Below, one piece after another: positions 8,239 through 16,435 of a stretch of DNA of 64,000 nt; the first letter of the stretch is position 1, and the number at the start of each line of letters is the position of its first letter. Position numbers and translations under genes: made by a program. The DNA is from Arthrobacter sp. NtRootA1. GTDB taxonomy: Bacteria; Actinomycetota; Actinomycetes; Actinomycetales; Micrococcaceae. The DNA lies in contig NZ_AP024630.1 of assembly GCF_019976975.1 (NCBI RefSeq), positions 3,968,001-4,032,000 on the forward strand, given 5' to 3'. Under the pieces are notes generated by a model. That model saw only the letters and a program-made list of their open reading frames with translations. It was not told the origin of the DNA and did no database searches.

Positions 8239-8721
8239 TTAGAGAGCAGTGGTGCTTCCACCTGCTGCAGCAATCTTTTCAGCAGCGCTGGAAGAGAAAG
8301 CGTGGGCGGTGACGTCAACCTTGACGGTGATGTCGCCAGTGCCCAGGACCTTGACGGGCTGGTTCTTGCGAACGGCACCCTTCTCAACCAGGGACTCAAC
8401 GGTGACAGCGCCACCTTCCGGGAACAGCTCGTTGAGCTTGTCCAGGTTCACAACCTGGAACTCAACCCGGAACGGGTTCTTGAAGCCGCGCAGCTTCGGC
8501 AGGCGCATGTGCAGCGGCAGCTGGCCGCCGGCAAAGCCAGCCTTCACCTGGTAGCGGGCCTTCGTACCCTTGGTACCGCGACCAGCGGTCTTACCCTTGG
8601 AGCCTTCACCACGACCAACACGGGTCTTGGCGGTCTTGGCACCCGGGGCGGGACGCAGGTGGTGGACCTTCAGAGCGTTCTGCTTCTCAGCAGCCTCTGC
8701 AGCGGTCTTGTTCTCGGCCAT
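8239..8721 (-). CDS. rplO: 50S ribosomal protein L15
   Basis: Late-assembly large-subunit protein of 160 aa. It shows the Gly/Lys/Arg-rich N-terminal tail with GRGEGSKGKTAGRGTKG and the block GGQLPLHMRLPKLRGFKN. The ATG overlaps the rpmD stop by one base (TAATG), so translation is coupled. It is the last gene of the spc operon, which ends at the strong hairpin 8163-8212. Confidence 0.97.
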   Translation of the reverse strand: MAENKTAAEAAEKQNALKVHHLRPAPGAKTAKTRVGRGEGSKGKTAGRGTKGTKARYQVKAGFAGGQLPLHMRLPKLRGFKNPFRVEFQVVNLDKLNELFPEGGAVTVESLVEKGAVRKNQPVKVLGTGDITVKVDVTAHAFSSSAAEKIAAAGGSTTAL

Positions 8722-8927
8722 TACTTCGCCTCCTCTACATTCACGAGGTGCGGAACCGTGTTGAGCATTCCAACGGTCACGGCGTCGGCGTCACGGACAA
8801 CGGTGTGTCCGATGCGCTTCAGGCCGAGGGACCGGAGGGTAGCCTTCTGGTTCTGCTTGGCGCCGATGACGCCCTTGATCTGGGTGATCTCCAACTTGGC
8901 GTCGGAGGGAGTCAGGTTCTTAGCCAT
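8721..8927 (-). CDS. rpmD: 50S ribosomal protein L30
   Basis: Small 68-aa large-subunit protein with the L30 core, ITQIKGVIGAKQNQKATLRSL followed by LKRIGHTVVRDAD. It lies between rpsE (2 bp upstream) and rplO (overlapping), the usual spc order S5-L30-L15. The length is slightly above the bacterial norm of about 60 aa because of a few extra N-terminal residues. Confidence 0.96.
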   Translation of the reverse strand: MAKNLTPSDAKLEITQIKGVIGAKQNQKATLRSLGLKRIGHTVVRDADAVTVGMLNTVPHLVNVEEAK

Positions 8928-8929
8928 GA

Positions 8930-9634
8930 CTAAACACCTGCCTTCTGGTTCTGGAGCGCGCGCACCAGAGCAGCAGGAGCAACCTCGTCCAGCGGCAGGC
9001 CACGGCGGGCAGCCACCGAAGCGGGCTCTTCGAGCTGCTTCAGAGCGTCAACGGTCGCGTGAACGATGTTGATCGCGTTGGAGGAACCGAGCGACTTGGA
9101 GAGGATGTCGTGGATACCCACGCACTCCAGTACCGCGCGGACCGGACCACCGGCGATAACACCGGTACCGGCGGAAGCCGGACGCAGCAGGACAACGCCT
9201 GCAGCAGCCTCACCCTGCACGCGGTGCGGGATGGTGTTGCCAACGCGGGGAACGCGGAAGAAGGACTTCTTGGCCTCTTCGACGCCCTTTGCGATAGCAG
9301 CGGGAACTTCCTTGGCCTTGCCGTAGCCGACGCCAACCATGCCGTTACCGTCACCGACGACGACGAGAGCGGTGAAGCTGAAGCGACGACCACCCTTGAC
9401 GACCTTGGCAACGCGGTTGATGGTTACAACGCGCTCTACGAACTGGCTCTTCTCGGCTTCGCGACCGCCGTCGCGGCCTCCACGGCCACCACGGTCGCCG
9501 CGGCCCTGGCCACGCTCGCCGCGCTCGCCACGACGTCCGCCGCGGCGGTCGTCGGTAGCGGGTGCGGTCTCAGTTGCTTCAGCAGCTACAGCTTCAGTCA
9601 CCTGAATGTCCTTTTCGTTATTTTCAACGGTCAC
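8930..9634 (-). CDS. rpsE: 30S ribosomal protein S5
   Basis: Small-subunit protein involved in decoding accuracy. The 234-aa chain is longer than the usual ~165 aa because of an acidic then Arg/Gly-rich N-terminal extension (about residues 1-60, with DDRRGGRRGERGERG repeats). The S5 core follows, with RVVTINRVAKVVKGGRRFSF. Long S5 extensions are common in this family of actinobacteria. The GTG start overlaps the rplR stop by 4 nt. Confidence 0.97.
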   Translation of the reverse strand: MTVENNEKDIQVTEAVAAEATETAPATDDRRGGRRGERGERGQGRGDRGGRGGRDGGREAEKSQFVERVVTINRVAKVVKGGRRFSFTALVVVGDGNGMVGVGYGKAKEVPAAIAKGVEEAKKSFFRVPRVGNTIPHRVQGEAAAGVVLLRPASAGTGVIAGGPVRAVLECVGIHDILSKSLGSSNAINIVHATVDALKQLEEPASVAARRGLPLDEVAPAALVRALQNQKAGV

Positions 9635-10014
9635 AGTGCCAGCCCACCTTCGCGAGCACCGTCAGCGACGGCGGCGATGCGGCCGTGGTACTTGTTACCG
9701 CCACGGTCGAAGACAACAGCTTCGACGCCTGCAGCCTTGGCACGCTCGGCAACGAGCTCGCCGACGCGCTTGGCCTTGGCAGTCTTGTCTGCGTCGAGAG
9801 CGCGAAGGTCAGCTTCCAAGGTGGAAGCGTAAGCCACGGTTACACCCTTGCTGTCATCGACAACCTGGACGAAGATGTGGCGAGCCGAACGGTTGACGAC
9901 CAGACGAGGACGTACAGCCGTACCGGTGATGCGCTTGCGGATACGAAGCTGGCGACGGCTGCGTGCAGCAGACTTGCTCTTGTTCGTACGCTTCTTGTTA
10001 ATTGCGATGGCCAT
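9631..10014 (-). CDS. rplR: 50S ribosomal protein L18
   Basis: 5S rRNA-binding protein of 127 aa. It has a basic N-terminus (KKRTNKSKSAARSRR), the core RPRLVVNRSARHIFVQVVDD and the C-terminal block VVFDRGGNKYHGRIAAVADG. It lies 3 bp after rplF and overlaps rpsE by 4 nt, so it is inside the spc operon. Confidence 0.97.
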   Translation of the reverse strand: MAIAINKKRTNKSKSAARSRRQLRIRKRITGTAVRPRLVVNRSARHIFVQVVDDSKGVTVAYASTLEADLRALDADKTAKAKRVGELVAERAKAAGVEAVVFDRGGNKYHGRIAAVADGAREGGLAL

Positions 10015-10017
10015 GGT

Positions 10018-10554
10018 TTACTTACCAGCCTTTCCGACCTTGCGGCGGATGACTTCGCCGGCGTAACGGACACCCTTGCCCTTGTAGGGGTCAGGCTTGC
10101 GCAGCTTGCGAATGTTGGCAGCAACCTCGCCGACCTGCTGCTTGTTGATACCCGCAACAGAGAGCTTGGTCGGACCCTCTACTACGAAGGTGATGCCTTC
10201 GGGTGCCGAGACGTTAACCGGGTGGCTGAAGCCAAGAGCGAACTCCAGGTCAGAACCCTTTGCCTGAACGCGGTAACCAGTACCAACGATTTCAAGCTTC
10301 TTCTCGTAGCCCTCGGTAACGCCCTGGATCATGTTGGCGATCAGGGTGCGGGTCAGGCCGTGCAGCGAACGCGAGTTGCGCTCGTCGTTCGGGCGGGTGA
10401 CCGTGAGAGTGTTCTCTTCCAGGGAAACCTCGATCGGGCTGGCTACAGTGTGGCTCAGCTCTCCCTTGGAACCCTTGACGCTGATGACGGAGCCATCGAG
10501 CTTGACCTCAACTCCGGCAGGAACGGTGATGGGGAGACGTCCAATACGTGACAT
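10018..10554 (-). CDS. rplF: 50S ribosomal protein L6
   Basis: Large-subunit protein of 178 aa near the factor-binding site, made of two homologous alpha/beta domains. It begins MSRIGRLPITVPAGVEV and ends with the diagnostic RKPDPYKGKGVRYAGEV block. It is 18 bp downstream of rpsH in the spc operon. Confidence 0.98.
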   Translation of the reverse strand: MSRIGRLPITVPAGVEVKLDGSVISVKGSKGELSHTVASPIEVSLEENTLTVTRPNDERNSRSLHGLTRTLIANMIQGVTEGYEKKLEIVGTGYRVQAKGSDLEFALGFSHPVNVSAPEGITFVVEGPTKLSVAGINKQQVGEVAANIRKLRKPDPYKGKGVRYAGEVIRRKVGKAGK

Positions 10555-10572
10555 TATTCTCTTCCTTTCCCG

Positions 10573-10971
10573 TTACCAGACGTACGCGAGGACTTCGCCG
10601 CCCACGCCCTTCTTACCGGCCTGCTTGTCAGTCAGGAGGCCGGAAGAGGTGGACAGGATAGCGATACCCAGGCCACCCAGCACGTGAGGCAGGTTGGTGG
10701 ACTTCGCGTAAACGCGGAGGCCGGGCTTGGAGATGCGGCGGACGCCAGCGATGGAACGCTCGCGGTTCGGACCGAACTTCAGGTCGATGGTCAGCTTCTT
10801 GCCAACCTCGGCGTCTTCTTCCTTCCAGCCGGCAATGTAGCCTTCTGCCTTCAGGATGTCAGCAACGCGTGCCTTCAGCTTGCTGTACGGCATGGTCACG
10901 GTGTCGTGGTATGCCGAGTTTGCATTGCGCAGACGCGTGAGCATGTCTGCGACAGGATCTGTCATAGTCAT
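10573..10971 (-). CDS. rpsH: 30S ribosomal protein S8
   Basis: 16S rRNA-binding assembly protein of 132 aa. It begins (MTM)TDPVADMLTRLRNAN and ends in the S8 signature with GGLGIAILSTSSGLLTDKQA. Two in-frame ATGs lie six bases apart (10971 and 10965); the true start is one of them. It directly follows rplE, with no S14 gene in the 78-bp gap. Confidence 0.97.
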   Translation of the reverse strand: MTMTDPVADMLTRLRNANSAYHDTVTMPYSKLKARVADILKAEGYIAGWKEEDAEVGKKLTIDLKFGPNRERSIAGVRRISKPGLRVYAKSTNLPHVLGGLGIAILSTSSGLLTDKQAGKKGVGGEVLAYVW

Positions 10972-11049
10972 TTGGGCTATAGCCCTTCCTCATAACGGTT
11001 TCCGCTGCGCCTGCTCTTGCGAGCCTGCGCTGCCGGACCTGTTACGTAG

Positions 11050-11628
11050 TTAGTTTTCGGTCTTGAACGGGAAACCAAGCGCCTTGAGCAGCGCGCGGCC
11101 TTCGTCGTCGGTCTTGGCAGTGGTGACGACCGTGATGTCCATACCGCGAACGCGGTCGATGGAGTCCTGGTCGATTTCGTGGAACATAACCTGCTCGGTC
11201 AGACCGAAGGTGTAGTTGCCGTTGCCATCGAACTGCTTGCCGTTGAGGCCGCGGAAGTCACGGATACGCGGCAGAGCCAGCGAAACCAGACGGTCCACGA
11301 ATTCCCACATGCGGTCTCCACGCAGGGTTGCGTGCGCACCGATCGGCATGCCTTCGCGCAGCTTGAACTGTGCGATCGACTTGCGGGCCTTGGTTACCTG
11401 CGGCTTCTGGCCGGTGATCAGGGTGAGGTCGCGGACAGCGCCGTCGATCAGCTTGGAGTCCTTGGCGGCATCTCCAACACCCATGTTCACAACAACCTTC
11501 ACCAGGCGGGGAACCTGGTTCACGTTCGCGTAGTTGAATTCGTCCTGCAGCGACTTCTTGATGGTCTCTGCGTACTTCGTCTTCAGACGCGGAACGATCT
11601 TCACTGGAGTCTCGAGAGTCTCAGTCAT
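11050..11628 (-). CDS. rplE: 50S ribosomal protein L5
   Basis: 5S rRNA- and P-site-contacting protein of 192 aa. It contains VVNMGVGDAAKDSK, the TLITGQKPQVTKARKSIA block and LPRIRDFRGLNGKQFDG. The start overlaps the rplX stop by one base. In many bacteria rpsN (S14) comes next, but here rpsH does. Confidence 0.98.
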   Translation of the reverse strand: MTETLETPVKIVPRLKTKYAETIKKSLQDEFNYANVNQVPRLVKVVVNMGVGDAAKDSKLIDGAVRDLTLITGQKPQVTKARKSIAQFKLREGMPIGAHATLRGDRMWEFVDRLVSLALPRIRDFRGLNGKQFDGNGNYTFGLTEQVMFHEIDQDSIDRVRGMDITVVTTAKTDDEGRALLKALGFPFKTEN

Positions 11629-11987
11629 TAGATGTCCTTCCCGGTGGCCTTGGACACGCGGATACGGACGGTCTTGGTAGCGCCATCCTTCTCAACGGTG
11701 TCGAGACGGAAACCAACACGGGTCGGCTTCTTGGTCGACGGGTCAACCAGAGCAACGTTGGAAACGTGGATCGGGGCCTCAACAACCTCGATGCCACCGG
11801 TCTTGGTGCCGCGCTGCGACTGACCGACCTTGGTGTGCTTGGTGACGCGGTTGATTCCCTCTACCAGCACGCGGTTGGTGTCCGGGAATACGCGCAGGAC
11901 CTTGCCCTGCTTGCCGCGGTCGCCGCCACGTTCCTGCTTGGCGCCGGTGATGACCTGAACGAGGTCACCCTTTTTGATCTTAGCCAT
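11628..11987 (-). CDS. rplX: 50S ribosomal protein L24
   Basis: Assembly-initiator protein of 119 aa. It starts with the KOW segment (KIKKGDLVQVITGAKQERGG, then GKVLRVFPDTNRVLVEGIN). It lies 3 bp after rplN and overlaps rplE, the usual L14-L24-L5 order. Confidence 0.97.
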   Translation of the reverse strand: MAKIKKGDLVQVITGAKQERGGDRGKQGKVLRVFPDTNRVLVEGINRVTKHTKVGQSQRGTKTGGIEVVEAPIHVSNVALVDPSTKKPTRVGFRLDTVEKDGATKTVRIRVSKATGKDI

Positions 11988-11990
11988 GGA

Positions 11991-12359
11991 CTAAAGCACC
12001 TCCGGGGCCAGCGAAACGATCTTCATGAACTTCTTGTCGCGAAGTTCACGACCAACCGGGCCGAAGATACGGGTACCGCGGGGGTCACCGTCGTTCTTCA
12101 GGATCACAGCTGCGTTTTCGTCAAACTTGATGTAGGAACCATCCGCACGGCGGCGTTCCTTCTTGGTACGGACGATGACCGCCTTGACGACGTCGCCCTT
12201 CTTTACGTTTCCGCCGGGAATAGCGTCCTTGACGGTAGCGACGATGACGTCGCCAATGCCTGCGTAGCGACGACCGGATCCACCGAGAACGCGAATGGTA
12301 AGGATTTCCTTAGCACCCGTGTTGTCGGCGACCTTGAGTCGCGACTCCTGCTGAATCAA
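11991..12359 (-). CDS. rplN: 50S ribosomal protein L14
   Basis: First gene of the spc operon here, 122 aa. It begins MIQQESRLKVADNTGAKE and contains the L14 core block RTKKERRRADGSYIKFDENA. L14 contacts 16S rRNA at an inter-subunit bridge. A 354-bp gap with a hairpin separates it from rpsQ, so it probably has its own promoter in that gap. Confidence 0.98.
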   Translation of the reverse strand: MIQQESRLKVADNTGAKEILTIRVLGGSGRRYAGIGDVIVATVKDAIPGGNVKKGDVVKAVIVRTKKERRRADGSYIKFDENAAVILKNDGDPRGTRIFGPVGRELRDKKFMKIVSLAPEVL

Positions 12360-12713
12360 TTTTTACTCCTTGCGTCGCGCCGGTTCTCAGACCGAAATCA
12401 TGCATACGGAATGAGCCTTGCGGAACGGTTGATCGGGGTGTCTCTTGACCTGCCTGGATTTTGCCAGAACAGGCCTAAACGCCCGTGCCACGAGCATCAG
12501 CTTCCCTTGCAGAAAACTCTGCGCGGGGCAGTATGCAGCGGCACGATTGTTTACGAGGTAGTCGATGACGCACAAATGGCGCCATACAAACTCAATATCC
12601 TAGCATGTTTCGTTGGTCTTTCCGAAACGTGCTGGGAACGCGGAAGGGCCCGCGTTCCATGCGGAACGCGGACCCTTCCAGTGAATCCCAACCGGGCAAG
12701 CCCGGCGGCGGAT
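12360..12713 (-). other. Non-coding gap between the S10 and spc operons
   Basis: 354 bp with no convincing gene. The short frame 12387-12575 has no family resemblance and no good ribosome site. The left part should hold the spc promoter; I see no clear consensus. The right part holds the hairpin at 12642-12679. Confidence 0.6.
12642..12679 (-). terminator. Hairpin after rpsQ
   Basis: 17-bp arms at 12642-12658 and 12663-12679 (GGAAGGGCCCGCGTTCC against its complement with one G-U), 4-nt loop. It lies 35 bp after the rpsQ stop on the minus strand. The T-tract is weak, so it may be a terminator or attenuator that sets the S10/spc boundary. Confidence 0.65.
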
Positions 12714-13010
12714 TTACTTGGCCTTTTCGAGGATCTCCACCAGGCGCCACCGCTTGGTAGCGGACAGCGGGCGGGTCTCAGAGATGAGAACGAGGTCGCC
12801 GATGCCGGCGGTGTTCTCTTCGTCGTGAGCCTTGACCTTCGAAGTGCGGCGAATAACCTTGCCGTACAGAGCGTGCTTCACGCGGTCTTCAACCTGAACA
12901 ACGATGGTCTTTTCCATCTTGTCAGAGACAACGTAGCCGCGACGCGTCTTACGGTAACCGCGCTGTTCAGCGCTGGCTGCTGCTTCCGTCACAGTTTCCT
13001 TCTCGCTCAC
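12714..13010 (-). CDS. rpsQ: 30S ribosomal protein S17
   Basis: Early 16S rRNA-binding protein of 98 aa with an OB fold. It has TRRGYVVSDKMEKTIVVQVE, HALYGKVIRRTSKVKAHDE and the end block ISETRPLSATKRWRLVE. The first ~20 residues are an extra Glu/Ala-rich extension. The GTG start overlaps the rpmC stop by 4 nt. It is the last gene of the S10 operon. Confidence 0.97.
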   Translation of the reverse strand: MSEKETVTEAAASAEQRGYRKTRRGYVVSDKMEKTIVVQVEDRVKHALYGKVIRRTSKVKAHDEENTAGIGDLVLISETRPLSATKRWRLVEILEKAK

Positions 13011-13321
13011 TTGGCGTCCTCTCCAGCTTCGGCAGTTTCAGCCTTGGCAGCCTTCTTGGACTTCTTTTCTTCCTTGGCTTCCACAACCGGTGCGGCAACC
13101 TCGGCACGAATGCCCAGCTCGCGCTCACGCAGAACGGTGTAGATGCGTGCGATGTCCTTCTTTACCGCACGCAGGCGACCGTGGTTCTCCAGCTGACCGG
13201 TGGCGGACTGGAAACGCAGGTTGAACAGCTCTTCCTTGGACTTGCGGAGTTCTTCAACGAGACGCTCGTTGTCGAAACCGTCCAGCTGTGCGGGTGCGAG
13301 ATCCTTCGACCCTACTGCCAT
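13007..13321 (-). CDS. rpmC: 50S ribosomal protein L29
   Basis: Exit-tunnel protein. The L29 core (KSKEELFNLRFQSATGQLEN, RLRAVKKDIARIYTVLRERE) covers about residues 25-75. A C-terminal Lys/Ala/Glu-rich tail (KEEKKSKKAAKAETAEAGED) brings it to 104 aa, against the usual 65-80. The tail is low-complexity and lineage-specific. It overlaps rpsQ and follows rplP by 2 bp. Confidence 0.96.
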   Translation of the reverse strand: MAVGSKDLAPAQLDGFDNERLVEELRKSKEELFNLRFQSATGQLENHGRLRAVKKDIARIYTVLRERELGIRAEVAAPVVEAKEEKKSKKAAKAETAEAGEDAK

Positions 13322-13323
13322 TT

Positions 13324-13740
13324 CTATTCACCACCTTCGCGACGCACAATGCGTGCCTTCAACGGGAGCTTGTGGATTGCCAGGCGCAGGGCCTCGCGAG
13401 CTACCTCTTCATTGACACCGGAGAGTTCGAAGAGAACCCGGCCCGGCTTGACGTTTGCGACCCACCATTCCGGAGAACCCTTACCGGAACCCATACGGGT
13501 TTCAGCAGGCTTCTTCGTCAGCGGACGGTCCGGGTAGATGTTGATCCAGACCTTACCGCCACGCTTGATGTGGCGGGTCATCGCGATACGGGCGGACTCG
13601 ATCTGACGGTTCGTCACGTATGCCGGGCTCAGGGCCTGGATACCGTACTCACCGAAGCTGACCTTGGTGCCACCCGTTGCAGCGCCGGAACGACCCGGGT
13701 GGTGCTGCTTACGGTGCTTGACTCGACGTGGGATAAGCAT
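13324..13740 (-). CDS. rplP: 50S ribosomal protein L16
   Basis: A-site-proximal large-subunit protein of 138 aa. It begins MLIPRRVKHRKQHHPGRSG, then KVSFGEYGIQALSPAYVTNR and GKVWINIYPDRPLTKKPAE, the standard L16 blocks. The start abuts the rpsC stop directly. Confidence 0.98.
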   Translation of the reverse strand: MLIPRRVKHRKQHHPGRSGAATGGTKVSFGEYGIQALSPAYVTNRQIESARIAMTRHIKRGGKVWINIYPDRPLTKKPAETRMGSGKGSPEWWVANVKPGRVLFELSGVNEEVAREALRLAIHKLPLKARIVRREGGE

Positions 13741-14562
13741 TTAAGCCTCTCCTCCTTCTGCTGCCGGAGCAGCAGCTTCAGCGGCCGGAGCCTCTGCAGC
13801 AACCGGTGCTGCGTCAGCGGCCGGGCGGTCGTTACGACGACGGCGGTCGCCACCCGGGCGGCCCGGACGGTCTCCTGCGCGGCCACGGGACGGAGCAGCA
13901 GCTGCCTGCTGAGCCAGTTCCTTGGCAGTTACGTCACCCTTGTAGATCCAAACCTTCACACCGATGCGGCCGAAGGTGGTCTTGGCTTCGTAGAAGCCGT
14001 AGTCGATGTTCGCGCGGAGGGTGTGCAGGGGCACACGGCCTTCGCGGTAGAACTCCGAGCGGGACATTTCTGCGCCACCCAGACGACCCGAGCAAGCAAC
14101 ACGGATACCCTTGGCACCCGCACGCTGTGCGGACTGCATGGCCTTCTTCATCGCACGGCGGAAAGCCACGCGGGAAGTCAGCTGCTCAGCGATGCCCTGG
14201 GCAACAAGCTGTGCTTCCATCTCGGGGTTCTTGACCTCGAGGATGTTCAGCTGAACCTGCTTGCCAGTGAGCTTTTCGAGCTCGCCGCGGATGCGGTCTG
14301 CCTCGGCGCCACGGCGACCGATGACAATACCCGGGCGTGCCGTGTGGATATCCACGCGGACACGGTCACGGGTGCGCTCGATCTCAACCTTGGCGATGCC
14401 GGCGCGCTCCATGCCAGTGGACATAAGCTGACGGATCTTGATGTCCTCGCGGACGAAGTCCTTGTAGCGCTGTCCGGCCTTGTTGCTGTCAGCAAACCAG
14501 TGCGAAACGTGGTCGGTGGTGATGCCGAGTCGGAACCCGTGCGGGTTTACTTTCTGTCCCAC
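13741..14562 (-). CDS. rpsC: 30S ribosomal protein S3
   Basis: mRNA-entry and helicase protein of 273 aa. It has the start MGQKVNPHGFRLGITTDHVS, a KH domain with RPGIVIGRRGAEADRIR, and the C-terminal RLGGAEMSRSEFYREGRVPL. The last ~55 residues form an Arg/Gly then Ala/Pro/Glu-rich tail. The GTG start is immediately after the rplV stop. Confidence 0.98.
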   Translation of the reverse strand: MGQKVNPHGFRLGITTDHVSHWFADSNKAGQRYKDFVREDIKIRQLMSTGMERAGIAKVEIERTRDRVRVDIHTARPGIVIGRRGAEADRIRGELEKLTGKQVQLNILEVKNPEMEAQLVAQGIAEQLTSRVAFRRAMKKAMQSAQRAGAKGIRVACSGRLGGAEMSRSEFYREGRVPLHTLRANIDYGFYEAKTTFGRIGVKVWIYKGDVTAKELAQQAAAAPSRGRAGDRPGRPGGDRRRRNDRPAADAAPVAAEAPAAEAAAPAAEGGEA

Positions 14563-14928
14563 TTAGCGAGCCTCCTCTTTCTCCGGGGTTGCGACGACCA
14601 CGGTGATGTGGCTGGTCCGCTTCCTAATGCGGTAGGCGCGGCCTTGGGCACGCGGCTGGAACCGCTTCATGGTCGGGCCTTCATCAACGAATGCTTCGCT
14701 GATGAACAGGTCGCTGTCGTCGAATGCAACGCCGTCACGGTCCGCGAGGACACGTGCGTTGGCCATTGCCGACTGAAGTACCTTGAATACCGGCTCCGAA
14801 GCTGCCTGCGGGGCAAACTTCAGAATTGCCAGAGCCTCATTCGCTTGCTTACCACGAACAAGGTTGACGACGCGCCGGGCCTTCATAGGCGTTACGCGGA
14901 TGTGACGCGCAATAGCCTTGGCTTCCAT
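14563..14928 (-). CDS. rplV: 50S ribosomal protein L22
   Basis: Exit-tunnel constriction protein of 121 aa. It begins MEAKAIARHIRVTPMKARRV and includes the tunnel-loop region MKRFQPRAQGRAYRIRKRTS. It lies 38 bp after rpsS and abuts rpsC. Confidence 0.98.
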   Translation of the reverse strand: MEAKAIARHIRVTPMKARRVVNLVRGKQANEALAILKFAPQAASEPVFKVLQSAMANARVLADRDGVAFDDSDLFISEAFVDEGPTMKRFQPRAQGRAYRIRKRTSHITVVVATPEKEEAR

Positions 14929-14966
14929 TGCTTTCCTTCTCTCGTCTAAGACGTAAAGTCAGGCGC

Positions 14967-15248
14967 CTAGCGGCGCTTGCCCTTACGGTCGTCCTTAACA
15001 TGGCCGCGGAATGTCCGCGTGGGAGCGAATTCGCCGAGCTTGTGCCCGACCATCGACTCAGTGACAAACACCGGAATGTGCTTGCGTCCGTCGTGTACGG
15101 CGATCGTGTGCCCGAGCATGTCGGGGATGATCATCGAACGGCGGGACCAGGTCTTGATGACGTTCTTGGTGCCCTTATCGTTTTCCCGTGCGACCTTCAC
15201 AAAGAGGTGCTGGTCAACGAAAGGACCTTTTTTCAGGCTGCGTGGCAT
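14967..15248 (-). CDS. rpsS: 30S ribosomal protein S19
   Basis: Head protein of the small subunit, 93 aa. It has MPRSLKKGPFVDQHLFVKV, TWSRRSMIIPDMLGHTIAVH and a C-terminal GHKLGEFAPTRTFRGHVKDD. It follows rplB by 12 bp in the S10 operon. Confidence 0.98.
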   Translation of the reverse strand: MPRSLKKGPFVDQHLFVKVARENDKGTKNVIKTWSRRSMIIPDMLGHTIAVHDGRKHIPVFVTESMVGHKLGEFAPTRTFRGHVKDDRKGKRR

Positions 15249-15260
15249 GTGTCCAGGCTC

Positions 15261-16100
15261 CTATCGCTTGTTCTTGCCAGTACGGCGGCGACGAACAATA
15301 AGCTTGTCGCTCTCTTTGTTCGGACGGCGGGTACGGCCCTCGGGCTTGCCGTTCGGGTTAACCGGGTGACGTCCACCGGAAGTCTTACCTTCACCACCAC
15401 CGTGCGGGTGGTCAACCGGGTTCATGGCTACACCACGGACGGTCGGGCGAACGCCCTTCCAGCGCATACGGCCGGCCTTGCCCCAGTTGATGTTCGACTG
15501 CTCGGCGTTGCCGACCTCGCCGACGGTTGCGCGGCAGCGCACGTCAACGTTGCGGATTTCGCCGGAGGGCAGACGCAGCTGGGCGAAGCGGCCTTCCTTG
15601 GCAACGAGCTGTACCGAAGCACCAGCGGAACGTGCCATCTTGGCGCCGCCACCCGGACGCAGTTCAACTGCGTGGATAACGGTACCAACCGGGATGTTGC
15701 GCAGCGGCAGGTTGTTGCCCGGCTTGATGTCAGCGTCGGGACCAGCCTCGACGAAGTCACCCTGGGACAGCTTGTTAGGAGCGATGATGTAACGCTTGGT
15801 GCCATCAACGTAGTGCAGGAGTGCGATGCGAGCCGTGCGGTTCGGGTCGTACTCGATTTCGGCAACGCGGGCGTTGATGCCGTCCTTGTCGTGACGACGG
15901 AAGTCGATCAGACGGTACTGGCGCTTGTGCCCACCACCCTTGTGACGGGTGGTGATCTTACCGGAGTTGTTACGGCCGCCAGTCTTGTGCAGCGGACGCA
16001 GCAACGACTTTTCCGGAGTCGATCGCGTGATTTCAGCAAAGTCGGCTACGCTCGAGCCACGACGGCCCGGGGTAGTCGGCTTGTATTTACGGATTCCCAT
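15261..16100 (-). CDS. rplB: 50S ribosomal protein L2
   Basis: Peptidyl-transferase-centre protein of 279 aa. It contains TTRHKGGGHKRQYRLIDFRR, the OB-fold centre and the C-terminal GVAMNPVDHPHGGGEGKTSG with the conserved His close to the active centre. Length is normal. It lies 29 bp after rplW. Confidence 0.99.
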   Translation of the reverse strand: MGIRKYKPTTPGRRGSSVADFAEITRSTPEKSLLRPLHKTGGRNNSGKITTRHKGGGHKRQYRLIDFRRHDKDGINARVAEIEYDPNRTARIALLHYVDGTKRYIIAPNKLSQGDFVEAGPDADIKPGNNLPLRNIPVGTVIHAVELRPGGGAKMARSAGASVQLVAKEGRFAQLRLPSGEIRNVDVRCRATVGEVGNAEQSNINWGKAGRMRWKGVRPTVRGVAMNPVDHPHGGGEGKTSGGRHPVNPNGKPEGRTRRPNKESDKLIVRRRRTGKNKR

Positions 16101-16129
16101 AATTTATTTCCTCGTTAAAGTGGTCTCCG

Positions 16130-16435
16130 CTACGCGAGCGGACCGCCGAAGATGTCGATTGTGCCTTCTTTGAGGGTGACAATTGCACGCTTGGTGCTCT
16201 TGCGCTGTCCCCAGCCGAATTTGGTGCGCTTACGCTTACCGGCACGGTTGATGGTGTTGATCGAGTCAACTTTGACCGAGAAGATCTTCTCTACGGCCAA
16301 TTTGATCTCGGTCTTGTTCGAGCGAGGGTCCACCAGGAAGGTGTACTTGCCTTCGTCGATCAGACCGTAGCTCTTTTCCGATACGACGGGTGCAAGCACG
16401 ACGTCGCGCGGGTCCTTGATGGTGGTTACGCTCAC
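16130..16435 (-). CDS. rplW: 50S ribosomal protein L23
   Basis: Exit-site protein that docks trigger factor and SRP, 101 aa. It has DVVLAPVVSEKSYGLIDEGK and the C-terminal RKRTKFGWGQRKSTKRAIV. The GTG start overlaps the rplD stop by 4 nt. Confidence 0.97.
   Translation of the reverse strand: MSVTTIKDPRDVVLAPVVSEKSYGLIDEGKYTFLVDPRSNKTEIKLAVEKIFSVKVDSINTINRAGKRKRTKFGWGQRKSTKRAIVTLKEGTIDIFGGPLA

Noticed and set aside
12387..12575. Short minus-strand frame (62 codons) between rplN and rpsQ
   Set aside because: No similarity, no ribosome site, and it lies in the expected promoter gap of the spc operon.
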